64,000 bases of DNA, from positions 1,302,001 through 1,366,000 of the forward strand of contig NZ_CP014989.1 of the NCBI RefSeq assembly GCF_001685415.1, read 5' to 3'. The translations under genes were made by a program, and so were the position numbers. Source of the stretch: Serinicoccus hydrothermalis. GTDB lineage: Bacteria > Actinomycetota > Actinomycetes > Actinomycetales > Dermatophilaceae. Under the pieces are notes generated by a model that saw only the letters and a program-made list of their open reading frames with translations, ran no database searches and had not been told where the DNA came from. The stretch's first letter is position 1. Every line of letters starts with the position of its first letter. Below are positions 23,894 to 34,365 of this stretch, in pieces.

Positions 23894-25453
23894 TCAGCCC
23901 TCGACGCCGAGCGTGCTGAGGATGAGCTCGCGCGCCCGGGCCGCGTCGGCCTGGCCGCGCATCTTCTTCATCACCTGGCCGATGAGGGCGCCGACGGCCT
24001 GCGTCTTGCCGCCGCGGATCTTCTCGACCACGTCGGCGTTCTCGGCGATGACCTCGTCGACCGCGGTCTGCAGCGCCGAGTCGTCCTGGACCAGCTCGAG
24101 GCCACGCGCGTCGGCGACCTGCGTCGGCGTGCCCTCACCGGCCAGGACGCCGTCGAGGGCCTGGCGGGCCATGGAGTCGTTGAGCCGGCCGCCGGTGACG
24201 AGCCCGTCGAGCTCGGCGACGTCGGCCGGGGTGACCCCGAGGGCGAGCAGGTCGACCGCGCCCCCGTCCTCGCCCGCGGTCTTGGCCCGGCGGGCCAGCT
24301 CGCCCATCCACCACTTGCGGGCGGCGGCGGGCGTCGCTCCCGCGGCGACGGTCTCCTCGATGACCTCGGTCGCGCCGGCGTTGACGACGTCGCGCATCTC
24401 GAGGTCGCTGTAGCCCCACTCGCCCTGCAGCCGGCGGCGCCGCTCGGCGGGGTTCTCCGGCAGCGTCGCCCGCAGCCGCTCGACGTCCTCGCGCGTCGGG
24501 GCGACGGGGACCAGGTCGGGCTCCGGGAAGTAGCGGTAGTCGTCGGCGTCGGACTTGGGCCGCCCGGAGGTGGTGATCCCGGTGTCCTCGTGCCAGTGCC
24601 GGGTCTCCTGGAGGATCGACTCCCCCGCGTCGAGCACCGCGGCGTGCCGGGTCATCTCGTAGCGGACGGCACGCTCCACCGAGCGCAGGCTGTTGACGTT
24701 CTTGGTCTCGGTGCGGGTGCCGAAGCGCTCGCTCCCCGTCTGCATGAGCGAGACGTTGGCGTCGCAGCGCAGCGAGCCCTGCTCCATCTTGACGTCGGAG
24801 ACGTCCAGCGCGCGCAGCAGGTCGCGCAGCGCACCGACGTAGGCCCGGGCCACGTCCGGCGCCCGGTCGCCCGCCCCGGTGAGCGGCTTGGTGACGATCT
24901 CGATGAGGGGTATGCCCGCGCGGTTGTAGTCGACGAGGGAGTGCGACGCGCCGTGGATGCGGCCGGTGGCGCCACCGACGTGGGTCGACTTGCCGGTGTC
25001 CTCCTCCATGTGCGCCCGCTCGATCTCGACGCGAAAGGTGAACGGCTCCTCGTCGACCCCGTCGCGGGGCGGCACCTCGACGTCGAGCCAGCCCTCGAAG
25101 GCGATGGGCTCGTCGTACTGGCTCGTCTGGAAGTTCTTCGGCATGTCGGGGTAGAAGTAGTTCTTCCGGGCGAAGCGGCACCAGTCCGCGATCTGGCAGT
25201 TGAGCGCCAGGCCGATCCGGATGGCCGACTCCACCGCGGTGGCGTTGACCACCGGCAGCGCGCCGGGCAGGCCCAGGCAGACCGGGCAGGTCTGGGTGTT
25301 GGGCTCGGCGCCGAAGAGGGTCGCGCACCCGCAGAACATCTTCGTCGCGGTGCCCAGCTCGACGTGCACCTCGAGCCCGATCACCGGCTCGTAGCGGGTC
25401 ATCAGCTCCTCGAACGGGACGACGGCCTCGCGCGTGGACGTGCTCGTGCTCAT
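23894..25453 (-). CDS. gatB: Asp-tRNA(Asn)/Glu-tRNA(Gln) amidotransferase subunit B
   Basis: A 519-residue GatB. It has the kinase-like core ([15 protein letters not shown]; zinc cysteines in [25 protein letters not shown]), the [13 protein letters not shown] motif in which Ile is encoded by the rare ATA inside a heptamer copy, and the YqeY-like tRNA-binding tail ending [16 protein letters not shown]. With GatA and GatC it converts mischarged Glu-tRNA(Gln) or Asp-tRNA(Asn). ATG 25453 overlaps the gatA stop by four bases. Confidence 0.97.
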   Translation of the reverse strand: MSTSTSTREAVVPFEELMTRYEPVIGLEVHVELGTATKMFCGCATLFGAEPNTQTCPVCLGLPGALPVVNATAVESAIRIGLALNCQIADWCRFARKNYFYPDMPKNFQTSQYDEPIAFEGWLDVEVPPRDGVDEEPFTFRVEIERAHMEEDTGKSTHVGGATGRIHGASHSLVDYNRAGIPLIEIVTKPLTGAGDRAPDVARAYVGALRDLLRALDVSDVKMEQGSLRCDANVSLMQTGSERFGTRTETKNVNSLRSVERAVRYEMTRHAAVLDAGESILQETRHWHEDTGITTSGRPKSDADDYRYFPEPDLVPVAPTREDVERLRATLPENPAERRRRLQGEWGYSDLEMRDVVNAGATEVIEETVAAGATPAAARKWWMGELARRAKTAGEDGGAVDLLALGVTPADVAELDGLVTGGRLNDSMARQALDGVLAGEGTPTQVADARGLELVQDDSALQTAVDEVIAENADVVEKIRGGKTQAVGALIGQVMKKMRGQADAARARELILSTLGVEG

Positions 25454-26988
25454 GCGTTCACCTCGATCTCGCGGGCCTGCTCGATGACGTAGCCGCCGTG
25501 CACCTCGCGCAACCTGGCCTCCAGCGCCGCGCCGACGGCATACAGGCGCTGGTCCTGCATCGCCGGGGCGAGGATCTGCAGGCCGACGGGCAGACCGTCC
25601 TCGTCGGCGGTGCCGGACGGGATCGACATGCCGGGCACGCCAGCGAGGTTGGCGGGGATGGTGGCGATGTCGTTGAGGTACATCGCCATCGGGTCCTGCG
25701 TCTTGTCGCCCAGGGGGAAGGCCGTCGTGGGTGCGGTCGGGCTGACCAGCACGTCGACCTGCTCGAAGGCCGCCTCGAAGTCGCGCGCGATGAGCGTGCG
25801 GACCTTCTGCGCCTGGCCGTAGTAGGCGTCGTAGTAGCCGCTGGAGAGGGCATACGTGCCCAGGATGATGCGCCGCTTGACCTCGTCGCCGAAGCCCGCG
25901 TCGCGCGAGGCACCCATGACCTGCTCGGCGCTGGGGCTGCCCCCGGGCACCTCGCGCAGGCCGTAGCGCATCGCGTCGTAGCGGGCCAGGTTGCTGCTGG
26001 CCTCGGAGGGGAGGATCAGGTAGTAGGCCGCCATGGCATACCCGAAGTGCGGGCAGGAGACCTCGCTGATCTCGGCGCCGAGAGCGCGCAGCTGCTCCAA
26101 CGACTCCTCGAACCGGGCCAGGACGCCGGGCTGGAAGGCGCCCTCGCCGGTGCCGCTGATCTCGCGCACCACCCCGACCCGCAGGCCGGTGAGGTCACCG
26201 GTGGCGCTGGCGCCCACGACGTCCGGGACCGGCGCGTCGACCGAGGTCGAGTCCATGGGGTCGTGCCCAGCGATGACCTCGTGCAAGAGCGCGGCGTCGG
26301 CGACGGTGCGGGCGCACGGACCGATCTGGTCCAGGCTCGAGGCGAGCGCGATGATGCCGTAGCGGCTGACCGCGCCGTAGGTCGGCTTGGTGCCGACGGT
26401 GCCGGTCACGGCGGCGGGCTGGCGGATCGAGCCGCCGGTGTCCGAGCCGATCGCCAGCGGCGCGAGGTATGCCGCCACCGCCGCGCTGCTGCCGCCGCCG
26501 GACCCGCCGGGGATCCGGGACAGGTCCCACGGGTTGCGGGTCGGGCCGAAGGCGGAGTGCTCGGTGGAGGAGCCCATGGCGAACTCGTCCATGTTGGTCT
26601 TGCCCAGGATCGGCATCCGGGCCTCGCGGAGGCGGGTGACGATCGTGGCGTCGTAGGGCGGCACGAAGTCCTCGAGCATCCGGCTGCCCGCCGTGGTCCG
26701 CATGCCCTGCGTGCAGGCGATGTCCTTGACGGCCACCGGGACGCCGGCGAGGCGGGGCAGCGCCTCCCCCGTCGCCCGGGCCACGTCGACCTCGGCGGCG
26801 GTGGCGAGCGCGCCCTCGGCGTCGACGAGCAGGTAGGCGTTGAGGGTGGGGTTGAGGCGCTCGATGCGGTCCAGGTGGGCCTGGGTCAGCTCGACCGAGG
26901 TGAGGGTGCCGGCGGCGAGCCGGTCGGCCATCTCGACCGCGGTGAGCCGGGTGAGGTCGGTGGCGTCGCTGGTCGTGGTGTCGCTCAT
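25450..26988 (-). CDS. gatA: Asp-tRNA(Asn)/Glu-tRNA(Gln) amidotransferase subunit A
   Basis: A 512-residue amidase-signature enzyme. The catalytic Lys is in [14 protein letters not shown], the cis-Ser and nucleophile Ser in [13 protein letters not shown], and the glycine-rich [14 protein letters not shown] precedes them. It releases ammonia from glutamine for GatB. ATG 26988 has GAGGAG six bases upstream and lies one base after the gatC stop. Confidence 0.97.
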   Translation of the reverse strand: MSDTTTSDATDLTRLTAVEMADRLAAGTLTSVELTQAHLDRIERLNPTLNAYLLVDAEGALATAAEVDVARATGEALPRLAGVPVAVKDIACTQGMRTTAGSRMLEDFVPPYDATIVTRLREARMPILGKTNMDEFAMGSSTEHSAFGPTRNPWDLSRIPGGSGGGSSAAVAAYLAPLAIGSDTGGSIRQPAAVTGTVGTKPTYGAVSRYGIIALASSLDQIGPCARTVADAALLHEVIAGHDPMDSTSVDAPVPDVVGASATGDLTGLRVGVVREISGTGEGAFQPGVLARFEESLEQLRALGAEISEVSCPHFGYAMAAYYLILPSEASSNLARYDAMRYGLREVPGGSPSAEQVMGASRDAGFGDEVKRRIILGTYALSSGYYDAYYGQAQKVRTLIARDFEAAFEQVDVLVSPTAPTTAFPLGDKTQDPMAMYLNDIATIPANLAGVPGMSIPSGTADEDGLPVGLQILAPAMQDQRLYAVGAALEARLREVHGGYVIEQAREIEVNA

Positions 26989-26989
26989 C

Positions 26990-27286
26990 TCACTCCTCGT
27001 CCAGGATGCGCGGCACCGCGAAGCGGTCGTCCTGCGCCTGCGGGGCGTTGGCCAGGGCCTGCTCACGGGTCAGGCTGGGCCGCACCTCGTCCGGGCGCGT
27101 CACGTTGGTCAGCGGCAGCGGGTGGGACATCGGGGGCACGTCGGCCGAGGCCACCTCGCCGACCTGGCCCACCCAGTCGACGATCTGGTCGAGCTGGCCG
27201 GCGAACCGGTCGAGCTCGGCGTCCTCGAGCTGGATCCGGGCCAGCATGGCGACGTGCGCGACGTCCTCGCGCGAGAGGTTGGACAT
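26990..27286 (-). CDS. gatC: Asp-tRNA(Asn)/Glu-tRNA(Gln) amidotransferase subunit C
   Basis: A 98-residue GatC ([62 protein letters not shown]), the linker subunit that holds GatA and GatB together. It is the first gene of the gatC-gatA-gatB-dehydrogenase operon. ATG 27286 is leaderless, with TAGACT seven bases upstream. Confidence 0.95.
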   Translation of the reverse strand: MSNLSREDVAHVAMLARIQLEDAELDRFAGQLDQIVDWVGQVGEVASADVPPMSHPLPLTNVTRPDEVRPSLTREQALANAPQAQDDRFAVPRILDEE

Positions 27287-27293
27287 GGCCGCC

Positions 27294-27299
27294 AGTCTA
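27294..27299 (-). promoter_or_regulatory. Leaderless -10 (TAGACT) of the gatCAB operon
   Basis: TAGACT on the minus strand, seven bases before gatC ATG 27286. Confidence 0.6.
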
Positions 27300-27331
27300 G
27301 GTCGCGCGCGTTGCGGCCCTGTTGCCCGGCA

Positions 27332-27376
27332 CCTGGGGCGGGCGCGCATACCCCTGGGGCGGGCGAGCGCATACCC
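27332..27376. repeat. Short tandem repeat
   Basis: Two tandem copies of CCTGGGGCGGGCG followed by CGCATACC, differing by a two-base insertion in the second (27332-27352 and 27353 onward). Each carries CGCATAC, a one-base variant of the heptamer. It abuts the palindromic element at 27385. Confidence 0.7.
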
Positions 27377-27384
27377 CTGGGCCC

Positions 27385-27485
27385 GACCTGGGCAAGGTTG
27401 TGCACCGGGACACGGACCTGGGCAAGGTTGTGCACCTCAGGCAGCGCTCTCGACGCGGTATGCCGTGCAGAACCTTGCCCAGGTC
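27385..27485. repeat. Intergenic palindromic repeat element, copy 1
   Basis: GACCTGGGCAAGGTTGTGCACC occurs twice in direct order (27385-27406 and 27415-27436). Its inverse, ending AACCTTGCCCAGGTC, closes the element (27465-27485). The core includes CAGCGCTCTCGACG and a heptamer copy. The 21-base arms match with one mismatch and could form a long hairpin. A sister copy lies at 38539-38609. No transposase is near, so this looks like a REP-like or miniature non-autonomous element. Confidence 0.85.
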
Positions 27486-27549
27486 CGTCCGGGGGCTCGG
27501 TGCGCGCGCCCTGGCCCGATAAGCCGTCGCCGGCTGTTCGGGAGCCCGG

Positions 27550-27555
27550 TAGCGT
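27550..27555 (+). promoter_or_regulatory. Leaderless -10 (TAGCGT)
   Basis: TAGCGT on the plus strand, six bases before GTG 27562. Confidence 0.5.
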
Positions 27556-27561
27556 CGCCGC

Positions 27562-28371
27562 GTGAGCACCGACCTGACCCGCACCCCGGACGCGGAGGAC
27601 TTCCGTGCGCTGGCGCGCAGTGCGCCGTGGCGCTTCAGGACGCTGCACTGGACGCACCGCGCGCAGGATGGTGGCAGCTCGGCGCGGGACGAGCCGGCGC
27701 AGGCCTGGCTGGACCGGGAGGAGCCCCGGCTCACGGTGCGGCAGGGACGCGAGGTCTTCACCCACACCGAGGTGCCCTACGGCACCGCCCTGAACATGGT
27801 CTGGGAGCCCGGGGAGGAACGCCCCTCAGGGCCCCCTCCGCCCTACGTCCCACCCGGCCGGGACGAGGGCGTGACCTTCCGCGAGGACGGCCTCGTCTCT
27901 GCGCGGCCGCAGGGCTGGGCGTGGGACCACTCCGACCCCATGTGGGGCGACTACCGCTGGACCGCCATGCTCGACCCGGCCGAGCTGGCCGACGGCATGT
28001 CCCCCGGCGAGGACGACGGCCCTGCCGTGCAGGTGGACGGCGTCGACGTCACCGACGTGACCGAGGTCGAGCTGCGGGGTCGCCGCACCTGGCAGGCGGT
28101 GTGCCGCCCGCTCGTCGACGCCTACGACCCCCGGTGCGGGTGCTGCCCGCTGCTGGACAGCGTGGCCAGCCGGCTGGTGGAGTACGGCCCCGACGACCCG
28201 ACCCTGGCGACGTCCCGGGAGAGCCTGCCGGCGGCATACCTCGTCAGCCTGGACGTGCGGACCGGGGTCGTCGTCGACGTCTCACCGCAGGACGGCGACG
28301 GGGCGGGGTGCAGCTTCGGCAACGAGATCCACGCCGTCGACGAGCCGCTCAGGCCGCCAGCGGCTCGCTGA
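27562..28371 (+). CDS. Conserved protein of unknown function
   Basis: A 269-residue soluble protein that I do not recognise with certainty. Visible features are a Trp/His-rich N-terminal half (APWRFRTLHWTHRA), an acidic proline-rich middle, a compact Cys motif DPRCGCCPLLDS at about residue 192 (CxCC), and a C-terminal beta-rich part (YLVSLDVRTGVVVDVSPQDG) followed by CSFGNEIHAVDEPL. The cysteine cluster could bind metal. GTG 27562 is leaderless (TAGCGT six bases upstream). The gene follows the palindromic element at 27385-27485, and its 3' end overlaps the convergent FMN-reductase gene by 23 bases. Confidence 0.65.
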   Translation: MSTDLTRTPDAEDFRALARSAPWRFRTLHWTHRAQDGGSSARDEPAQAWLDREEPRLTVRQGREVFTHTEVPYGTALNMVWEPGEERPSGPPPPYVPPGRDEGVTFREDGLVSARPQGWAWDHSDPMWGDYRWTAMLDPAELADGMSPGEDDGPAVQVDGVDVTDVTEVELRGRRTWQAVCRPLVDAYDPRCGCCPLLDSVASRLVEYGPDDPTLATSRESLPAAYLVSLDVRTGVVVDVSPQDGDGAGCSFGNEIHAVDEPLRPPAAR

Positions 28372-28909
28372 CCAGGCGGCGCATCGTCGCCGCCACCGCC
28401 TCCGCGACCTCGCGGTCGGTGAGGTCCGCGCCGTCGAAGGCCGCGAGCGAGGAACCCAGCCCGACCGTGGTCTCCAGCGGTCGGGCGCCGGCGATGGTCA
28501 GCACGCGCACGGCGTCCTCGCGCGCCCACTGCGCCGCCCGCGGCGAGGCGGCGGCTCCGAGCACGGCCACGGGCATACCCTCCAGCGCGGCCTCGCCACG
28601 CGGGCGCGAGGCCCAGTCGATGGCGTTCTTGAGCACGCCGGGCAGGCTGCCGTTGAACTCAGGCGTGACGACCAGCAGGGCGTCGGCGGCGGCCACCTCG
28701 GTACGGAAGGTCGTCACGGCTTCCGGCAGGTCCTCGCCATCCAGGTCCTGGTCGTAGTGGGGCAGCAGGGCGGGCAGCACGCTGACGTGCGCGTCGATCC
28801 CCGGCGGCAGCTGGGCGATCGCCGCTTCGGCCAGACGCCGGTTGGAGGAGTCGACCCGCAGGCTGCCGACGAGCACGAGCACGGTGGTGGGAGAAGTCTG
28901 ATCGGTCAC
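28349..28909 (-). CDS. NADPH-dependent FMN reductase-family protein
   Basis: A 186-residue flavodoxin-fold oxidoreductase. It has the FMN-phosphate loop VLVGSLRVDSSNRRLAEAA, the conserved VVTPEFNGSLPGVLKNAIDWASR block, and GMPVAVLGAAASPRAA. It likely reduces flavin or quinone-like substrates with NAD(P)H. The start is GTG 28909. Convergent with the preceding unknown gene, overlapping by 23 bases. Confidence 0.87.
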   Translation of the reverse strand: MTDQTSPTTVLVLVGSLRVDSSNRRLAEAAIAQLPPGIDAHVSVLPALLPHYDQDLDGEDLPEAVTTFRTEVAAADALLVVTPEFNGSLPGVLKNAIDWASRPRGEAALEGMPVAVLGAAASPRAAQWAREDAVRVLTIAGARPLETTVGLGSSLAAFDGADLTDREVAEAVAATMRRLVSEPLAA

Positions 28910-29022
28910 CCGGTCGACAACGGGAACCCGGGGCAGGACATTCCGGGCAGGGCGCTCGGTCCGGTGATCGCGGGTGGACCCGGTGGTCGGTGCCCCCGCC
29001 CCCGGCGTGGCACGGTCGGGGG

Positions 29023-29553
29023 ATGAACATCACCCTCTTCTGGAACGGCTGGACGCCCATCGTCCACGGCGCCCTCATCGCAACCGTCGGCTACCTCGTG
29101 CTGGTGCTCCTGCTGCGGGTCACCGGGCCGCGCACCATGTCGAAGATGACGCCGCTGGACTTCGTCATCGCCGTGACGCTCGGCTCCGCGTTCGGCCGCA
29201 CCATCACCGCCCAGCAGGTCTCGCTCGTCCAGGCGGTCTGGGTGCTGCTCGTGCTCGTCGCGCTGCAGTGGGCCCTGGCCTGGGCCCGGGCGCGGTCGGA
29301 GCGGGTCCGGGGCCTGGTCGACCACCCGCCGGTGGTGCTGTATGCCGACGGCCGGCCGGTGCAGCGGGCGCTGCGGCGGCACCGCCTCGTCGAGTCCGAC
29401 CTGCACGAGGCGGCGCGGAGTGCCGGGCACGGGTCGCTCGAGCAGGTGCACACCGTCCTGCTGATGCGCGAGGGCAGCCTCGGCGTCGTCACCTACGACA
29501 ACATCGGGGACGCCTCGAGCATCCGCCCCTTCACCCAGCGCGGCCACGCCTGA
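29023..29553 (+). CDS. DUF421 (YetF-like) membrane protein
   Basis: A 176-residue protein with three N-terminal membrane helices (HGALIATVGYLVLVLLLRVTG, TPLDFVIAVTLGSAFGRTI, VWVLLVLVALQWALAWA), then the DUF421 soluble domain (VDHPPVVLYADGRPVQRALRRHRLVESDLHEAAR and EQVHTVLLMREGSLGVV). The YetF domain has no settled function; it is often found in envelope or sporulation contexts. ATG 29023 follows a GGGGG run. Its end is four bases from the convergent mycoredoxin-like gene. Confidence 0.82.
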   Translation: MNITLFWNGWTPIVHGALIATVGYLVLVLLLRVTGPRTMSKMTPLDFVIAVTLGSAFGRTITAQQVSLVQAVWVLLVLVALQWALAWARARSERVRGLVDHPPVVLYADGRPVQRALRRHRLVESDLHEAARSAGHGSLEQVHTVLLMREGSLGVVTYDNIGDASSIRPFTQRGHA

Positions 29554-29557
29554 GCGG

Positions 29558-29815
29558 TCAGGCTGCCTTCAGCCGCTCCTTGACCATGCCCGGGTTCGGG
29601 TTGGTGTGGGGTATGCCGTCCATCACCACGGTCGGCACGACCTCGTTGCCGTCGTTGACGCTACGGACGAAGGCGGCGGCCTCCTCGTCGTCCCAGATGT
29701 TGATCCAGGTCGCGCGGTCGCGCAGCTTCCCGAGCCGCGCCTTGAGCATCGCGCAGAAGCCGCAGCCGGGACGCCAGTAGACGACCACGTCCGCACGGGA
29801 ACATTGCTCTGTCAT
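29558..29815 (-). CDS. Glutaredoxin/mycoredoxin-like protein
   Basis: An 85-residue thioredoxin-fold protein with a CGFC active site (residues 18-21) in VVVYWRPGCGFCAMLKARL, and EVVPTVVMDGIPHTNPNP with the cis-proline. Actinobacterial mycoredoxins carry a similar CGYC site and reduce mycothiol mixed disulfides, so that role is likely. Leaderless start with TAGGGT six bases upstream, overlapping the promoter of the divergent MFS gene. The Gly-Ile-Pro codons use ATA within a heptamer copy. Confidence 0.88.
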   Translation of the reverse strand: MTEQCSRADVVVYWRPGCGFCAMLKARLGKLRDRATWINIWDDEEAAAFVRSVNDGNEVVPTVVMDGIPHTNPNPGMVKERLKAA

Positions 29816-29821
29816 GGCCAG

Positions 29822-29831
29822 ACCCTACGCT
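29822..29831. promoter_or_regulatory. Overlapping divergent leaderless -10 hexamers
   Basis: TAGGGT on the minus strand (29822-29827) serves the mycoredoxin gene and TACGCT on the plus strand (29826-29831) serves the MFS gene. They share two bases, and each lies six bases from its start codon. Confidence 0.6.
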
Positions 29832-29837
29832 GTGGCG

Positions 29838-31301
29838 GTGACGGATCAGCCGCAGGGCGGATACCTCGACCGGCACTCCCCGCGCGGCCGGGCGATGCTC
29901 GCCGCGGTGACGCTGGGCTCCGGCATCGCGATCCTCGACGGGTCGATCGTCAACGTCGCGCTGCGCACCATCGGGGAGTCCCTGTCGGCGTCGCTGCCGC
30001 AGCTGCAGTGGGTGGTCGGCGGCTACCTGCTCTCGCTCGCCTCGCTCGTGCTCGTGGCCGGGGCGCTGGGCGACCGCATCGGCCGCCGGCGGGTCTACCT
30101 CATCGGGATGGCGTGGTTCATGCTCGCCTCCGCGCTGTGCGCCCTGGCCCAGGACCCGGGACAGCTCATCGCGGCCCGTCTCGTGCAGGGGGTGGGGGCG
30201 GCCCTGCTCACCCCGGGCGCGCTCGCGCTCATCCAGGCGAGCTACGCCCCCGGTGAGCGGGCGCCGGCGATCGGCACCTGGGCGGGGGTGTCCGGGATCG
30301 CCGCCGCGATCGGGCCGCTCATCGGTGGCGCGATCGTCGACACCACGAGCTGGCGCTGGATCTTCGCCATCAACGTGCCGCTGTGCCTGGCGGTCATCGC
30401 GCTGGCCTGGTGGTCGGCCCCCGAGAGCCGCGACGAGGAGTCGACCGGGCGCTTCGACCTGGTCGGCTCGGCGCTGGTCGTCGTGACCCTGGGCGCCTCC
30501 ACCTGGGCGCTCACCACGGCCGCCGAGGCACCGACCGCCGCACTGGTGCTCGCCTGGGTGGTGACGGCGGTCGCGGCGGCCACCTTCCTGCTGTGGAGCC
30601 GGCGCGCGAGCCACCCGCTCGTGCCGCTGCACCTCTTCGGCTCGCGGGTCTTCTCCGCGGCCAACGCGATGACGCTGCTGGTCTACGGCGCGCTCGGGGC
30701 CGTCATGCTCTTCGTGGTCATCCAGCTCCAGGTCACGTCCGGGTGGTCGGCCACCGCCTCCGGGCTGGCGGGGCTGCCGGTGACGGTGGCGCTCCTCCTG
30801 CTCTCGAGCCGCGCCGCGGCGCTGGCCGACCGGGTCGGACCACGGATCCCCATGACCGTAGGGCCGGTCGTCTGCGGCGTGGGCACGGTGCTCATGGTGG
30901 GCATCGGGCGCGACACCGGGTGGACCGGCGTCGCGCCCGGCATGGTCGTCTTCGCCCTCGGCCTCGCCCTGCTCGTCTCCCCGCTGACCGCCGCGGTGCT
31001 CGCCGCCGTCGCGGACCGGTATGCCGGTCTGGCCAGCGGCATCAACAACGCCGTCGCGCGCACCGGCTCGCTGCTCGCCGTGGCCGCGCTGCCCGCGCTG
31101 GTCGGTCTGTCCGGCGACGACTACGCCGACCCCGTGGCCTTCACCGAGGGCTACCGGTGGGCGATGCTGGCGTGCACGGCCCTGCTCGTGGGCGGGGGCG
31201 TCATCAGCTGGTTCGGGCTGCGGCCCGAGGTCACCGGACCTCCACCCGCAGGTGCCGCTCGAGGCCGGAGAAGGCATGCCGGTCCCTCGACACCAGCGTG
31301 A
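29838..31301 (+). CDS. MFS transporter, DHA2 (14-helix) type
   Basis: A 487-residue drug:proton antiporter-like protein. It begins near LGSGIAILDGSIVNVALRTI (DHA2 helix 1), then QLQWVVGGYLLSLASLVLVAGALGDRIGRRRVY (motif A), and GALALIQASY...ERAPAIGTWAGVSGIAAAIGPLIGG (motif C region). About 14 hydrophobic segments. GTG 29838 is chosen because TACGCT lies six bases upstream. The last 20 or so residues ([16 protein letters not shown]) are read antisense to a broken PIN-toxin gene, so the natural C-terminus may have been altered by that rearrangement. Confidence 0.88.
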   Translation: MTDQPQGGYLDRHSPRGRAMLAAVTLGSGIAILDGSIVNVALRTIGESLSASLPQLQWVVGGYLLSLASLVLVAGALGDRIGRRRVYLIGMAWFMLASALCALAQDPGQLIAARLVQGVGAALLTPGALALIQASYAPGERAPAIGTWAGVSGIAAAIGPLIGGAIVDTTSWRWIFAINVPLCLAVIALAWWSAPESRDEESTGRFDLVGSALVVVTLGASTWALTTAAEAPTAALVLAWVVTAVAAATFLLWSRRASHPLVPLHLFGSRVFSAANAMTLLVYGALGAVMLFVVIQLQVTSGWSATASGLAGLPVTVALLLLSSRAAALADRVGPRIPMTVGPVVCGVGTVLMVGIGRDTGWTGVAPGMVVFALGLALLVSPLTAAVLAAVADRYAGLASGINNAVARTGSLLAVAALPALVGLSGDDYADPVAFTEGYRWAMLACTALLVGGGVISWFGLRPEVTGPPPAGAARGRRRHAGPSTPA

Positions 31302-31497
31302 AATCGTGGGCCGCCGCGGTGGCGGCGATCATCCGATCCATGACCTGGGAGCGGGGCGACGAGCCACCGGCCGTCTCCTGGGTGATGATCCGGTCGTATG
31401 CCTGGACGCAGTCGTCGTCGAACGCGATCCCCGGACCGAACCTCTCGCGCAGCGCCAGGTAACGGGCCACCCCACCAGCCTGGTCCGCGTAGACAAT
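31231..31497 (-). pseudogene. Remnant of a vapC (PIN toxin) gene, internally deleted
   Basis: Directly after the ligA stop, and in the same frame, the minus strand reads IVYADQAGGVARYLALRERF and continues to MDRMIAATAAAHDFTLVSRDRHAFSGLE. IVYAD is the usual first strand of a PIN domain, and the later part is its C-terminal third with both acidic residues. The middle (roughly 50-70 residues) and the start codon are missing. GTG 31470 could start a 79-codon fragment. No antitoxin is adjacent. The remnant overlaps the MFS 3' end by 71 bases. Confidence 0.65.
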
Positions 31498-33708
<2,211 letters not shown>

Positions 33709-34299
33709 TCAGCGGGTACTCTTGAAGTAGGCGGTCGACTCCTTCTTCCACAGGAAGAAGAGGACGGCCGCGGCGATGATGGCGGAGACGGCGTTCAGCA
33801 GCAGCACGAACGTCCCGCCACTGGCACCAGGGATGATGCTGCTGCCGAGCAGCCCGAACACGAAGCTGATGAGGTTGAGAACGGCCAGGACCGTCGCGAC
33901 GATGCGCGCCCATCCCTTGCCCTTGCCGCAGAAGCGACCGATGAGGAACCACAGCACCGCGGCGATCAGTCCGGTGACCAGGGCACTGATGGGGGTCAAG
34001 GCCACCTGCTGGTCGATCATCTCCGGGGTCATCGACCCGCCCATCGCCTCCGAGGCCTGCGACAGCCGGTCGCGGATGCTGTCCTCGCTCTCGAAGAAGC
34101 CCACGATGCCGGTGACGAGCGAGACCACGCCCCCGGCGTACATGAGCTTCTCCGCCAGCCCCACCGGCTGCGGCTTGGCGACCGCACCCGCCGGGGCGCC
34201 GCCGTGGGCGTCATAGCTCGGCGCGGCCTGGTAGCCCCCCTCGTGCTGCGGTGCGTTCGGGTCGTGATGAGGGTCCTCGTGACCCGGGTTCTGCGACAT
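33709..34299 (-). CDS. Membrane protein of unknown function
   Basis: A 196-residue protein. A His/Pro/Gly-rich, probably disordered N-terminus (about 1-45) is followed by four hydrophobic segments: LMYAGGVVSLVTGIVGFF, ISALVTGLIAAVLWFLIGRF, VATVLAVLNLISFVFGLLGSSII and VLLLNAVSAIIAAAVLFFLW. The region between the first two (ESEDSIRDRLSQASEAMGG) is amphipathic. Similar small proteins occur widely in actinobacteria without known function. ATG 34299 has AAGGGGAG six bases upstream. It sits between the MetE-like gene and ligA. Confidence 0.7.
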   Translation of the reverse strand: MSQNPGHEDPHHDPNAPQHEGGYQAAPSYDAHGGAPAGAVAKPQPVGLAEKLMYAGGVVSLVTGIVGFFESEDSIRDRLSQASEAMGGSMTPEMIDQQVALTPISALVTGLIAAVLWFLIGRFCGKGKGWARIVATVLAVLNLISFVFGLLGSSIIPGASGGTFVLLLNAVSAIIAAAVLFFLWKKESTAYFKSTR

Positions 34300-34365
34300 G
34301 TCTCCCCTTCCATGGGCGTGCCGGACGCACGCGTGACGCCGTAACCCTAACGGGGCAGGAGTGAC

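Noticed and set aside
24905-24915. The heptamer as a product of cytosine deamination in GTACGCC
   Set aside because: Gly-Ile-Pro sites need an ATC-to-ATA transversion, which deamination does not give, although depletion of GTACGCC remains unexplained.
27332-27485. CRISPR array
   Set aside because: The repeats are too few, partly inverted and without regular spacers, and no cas genes are near.
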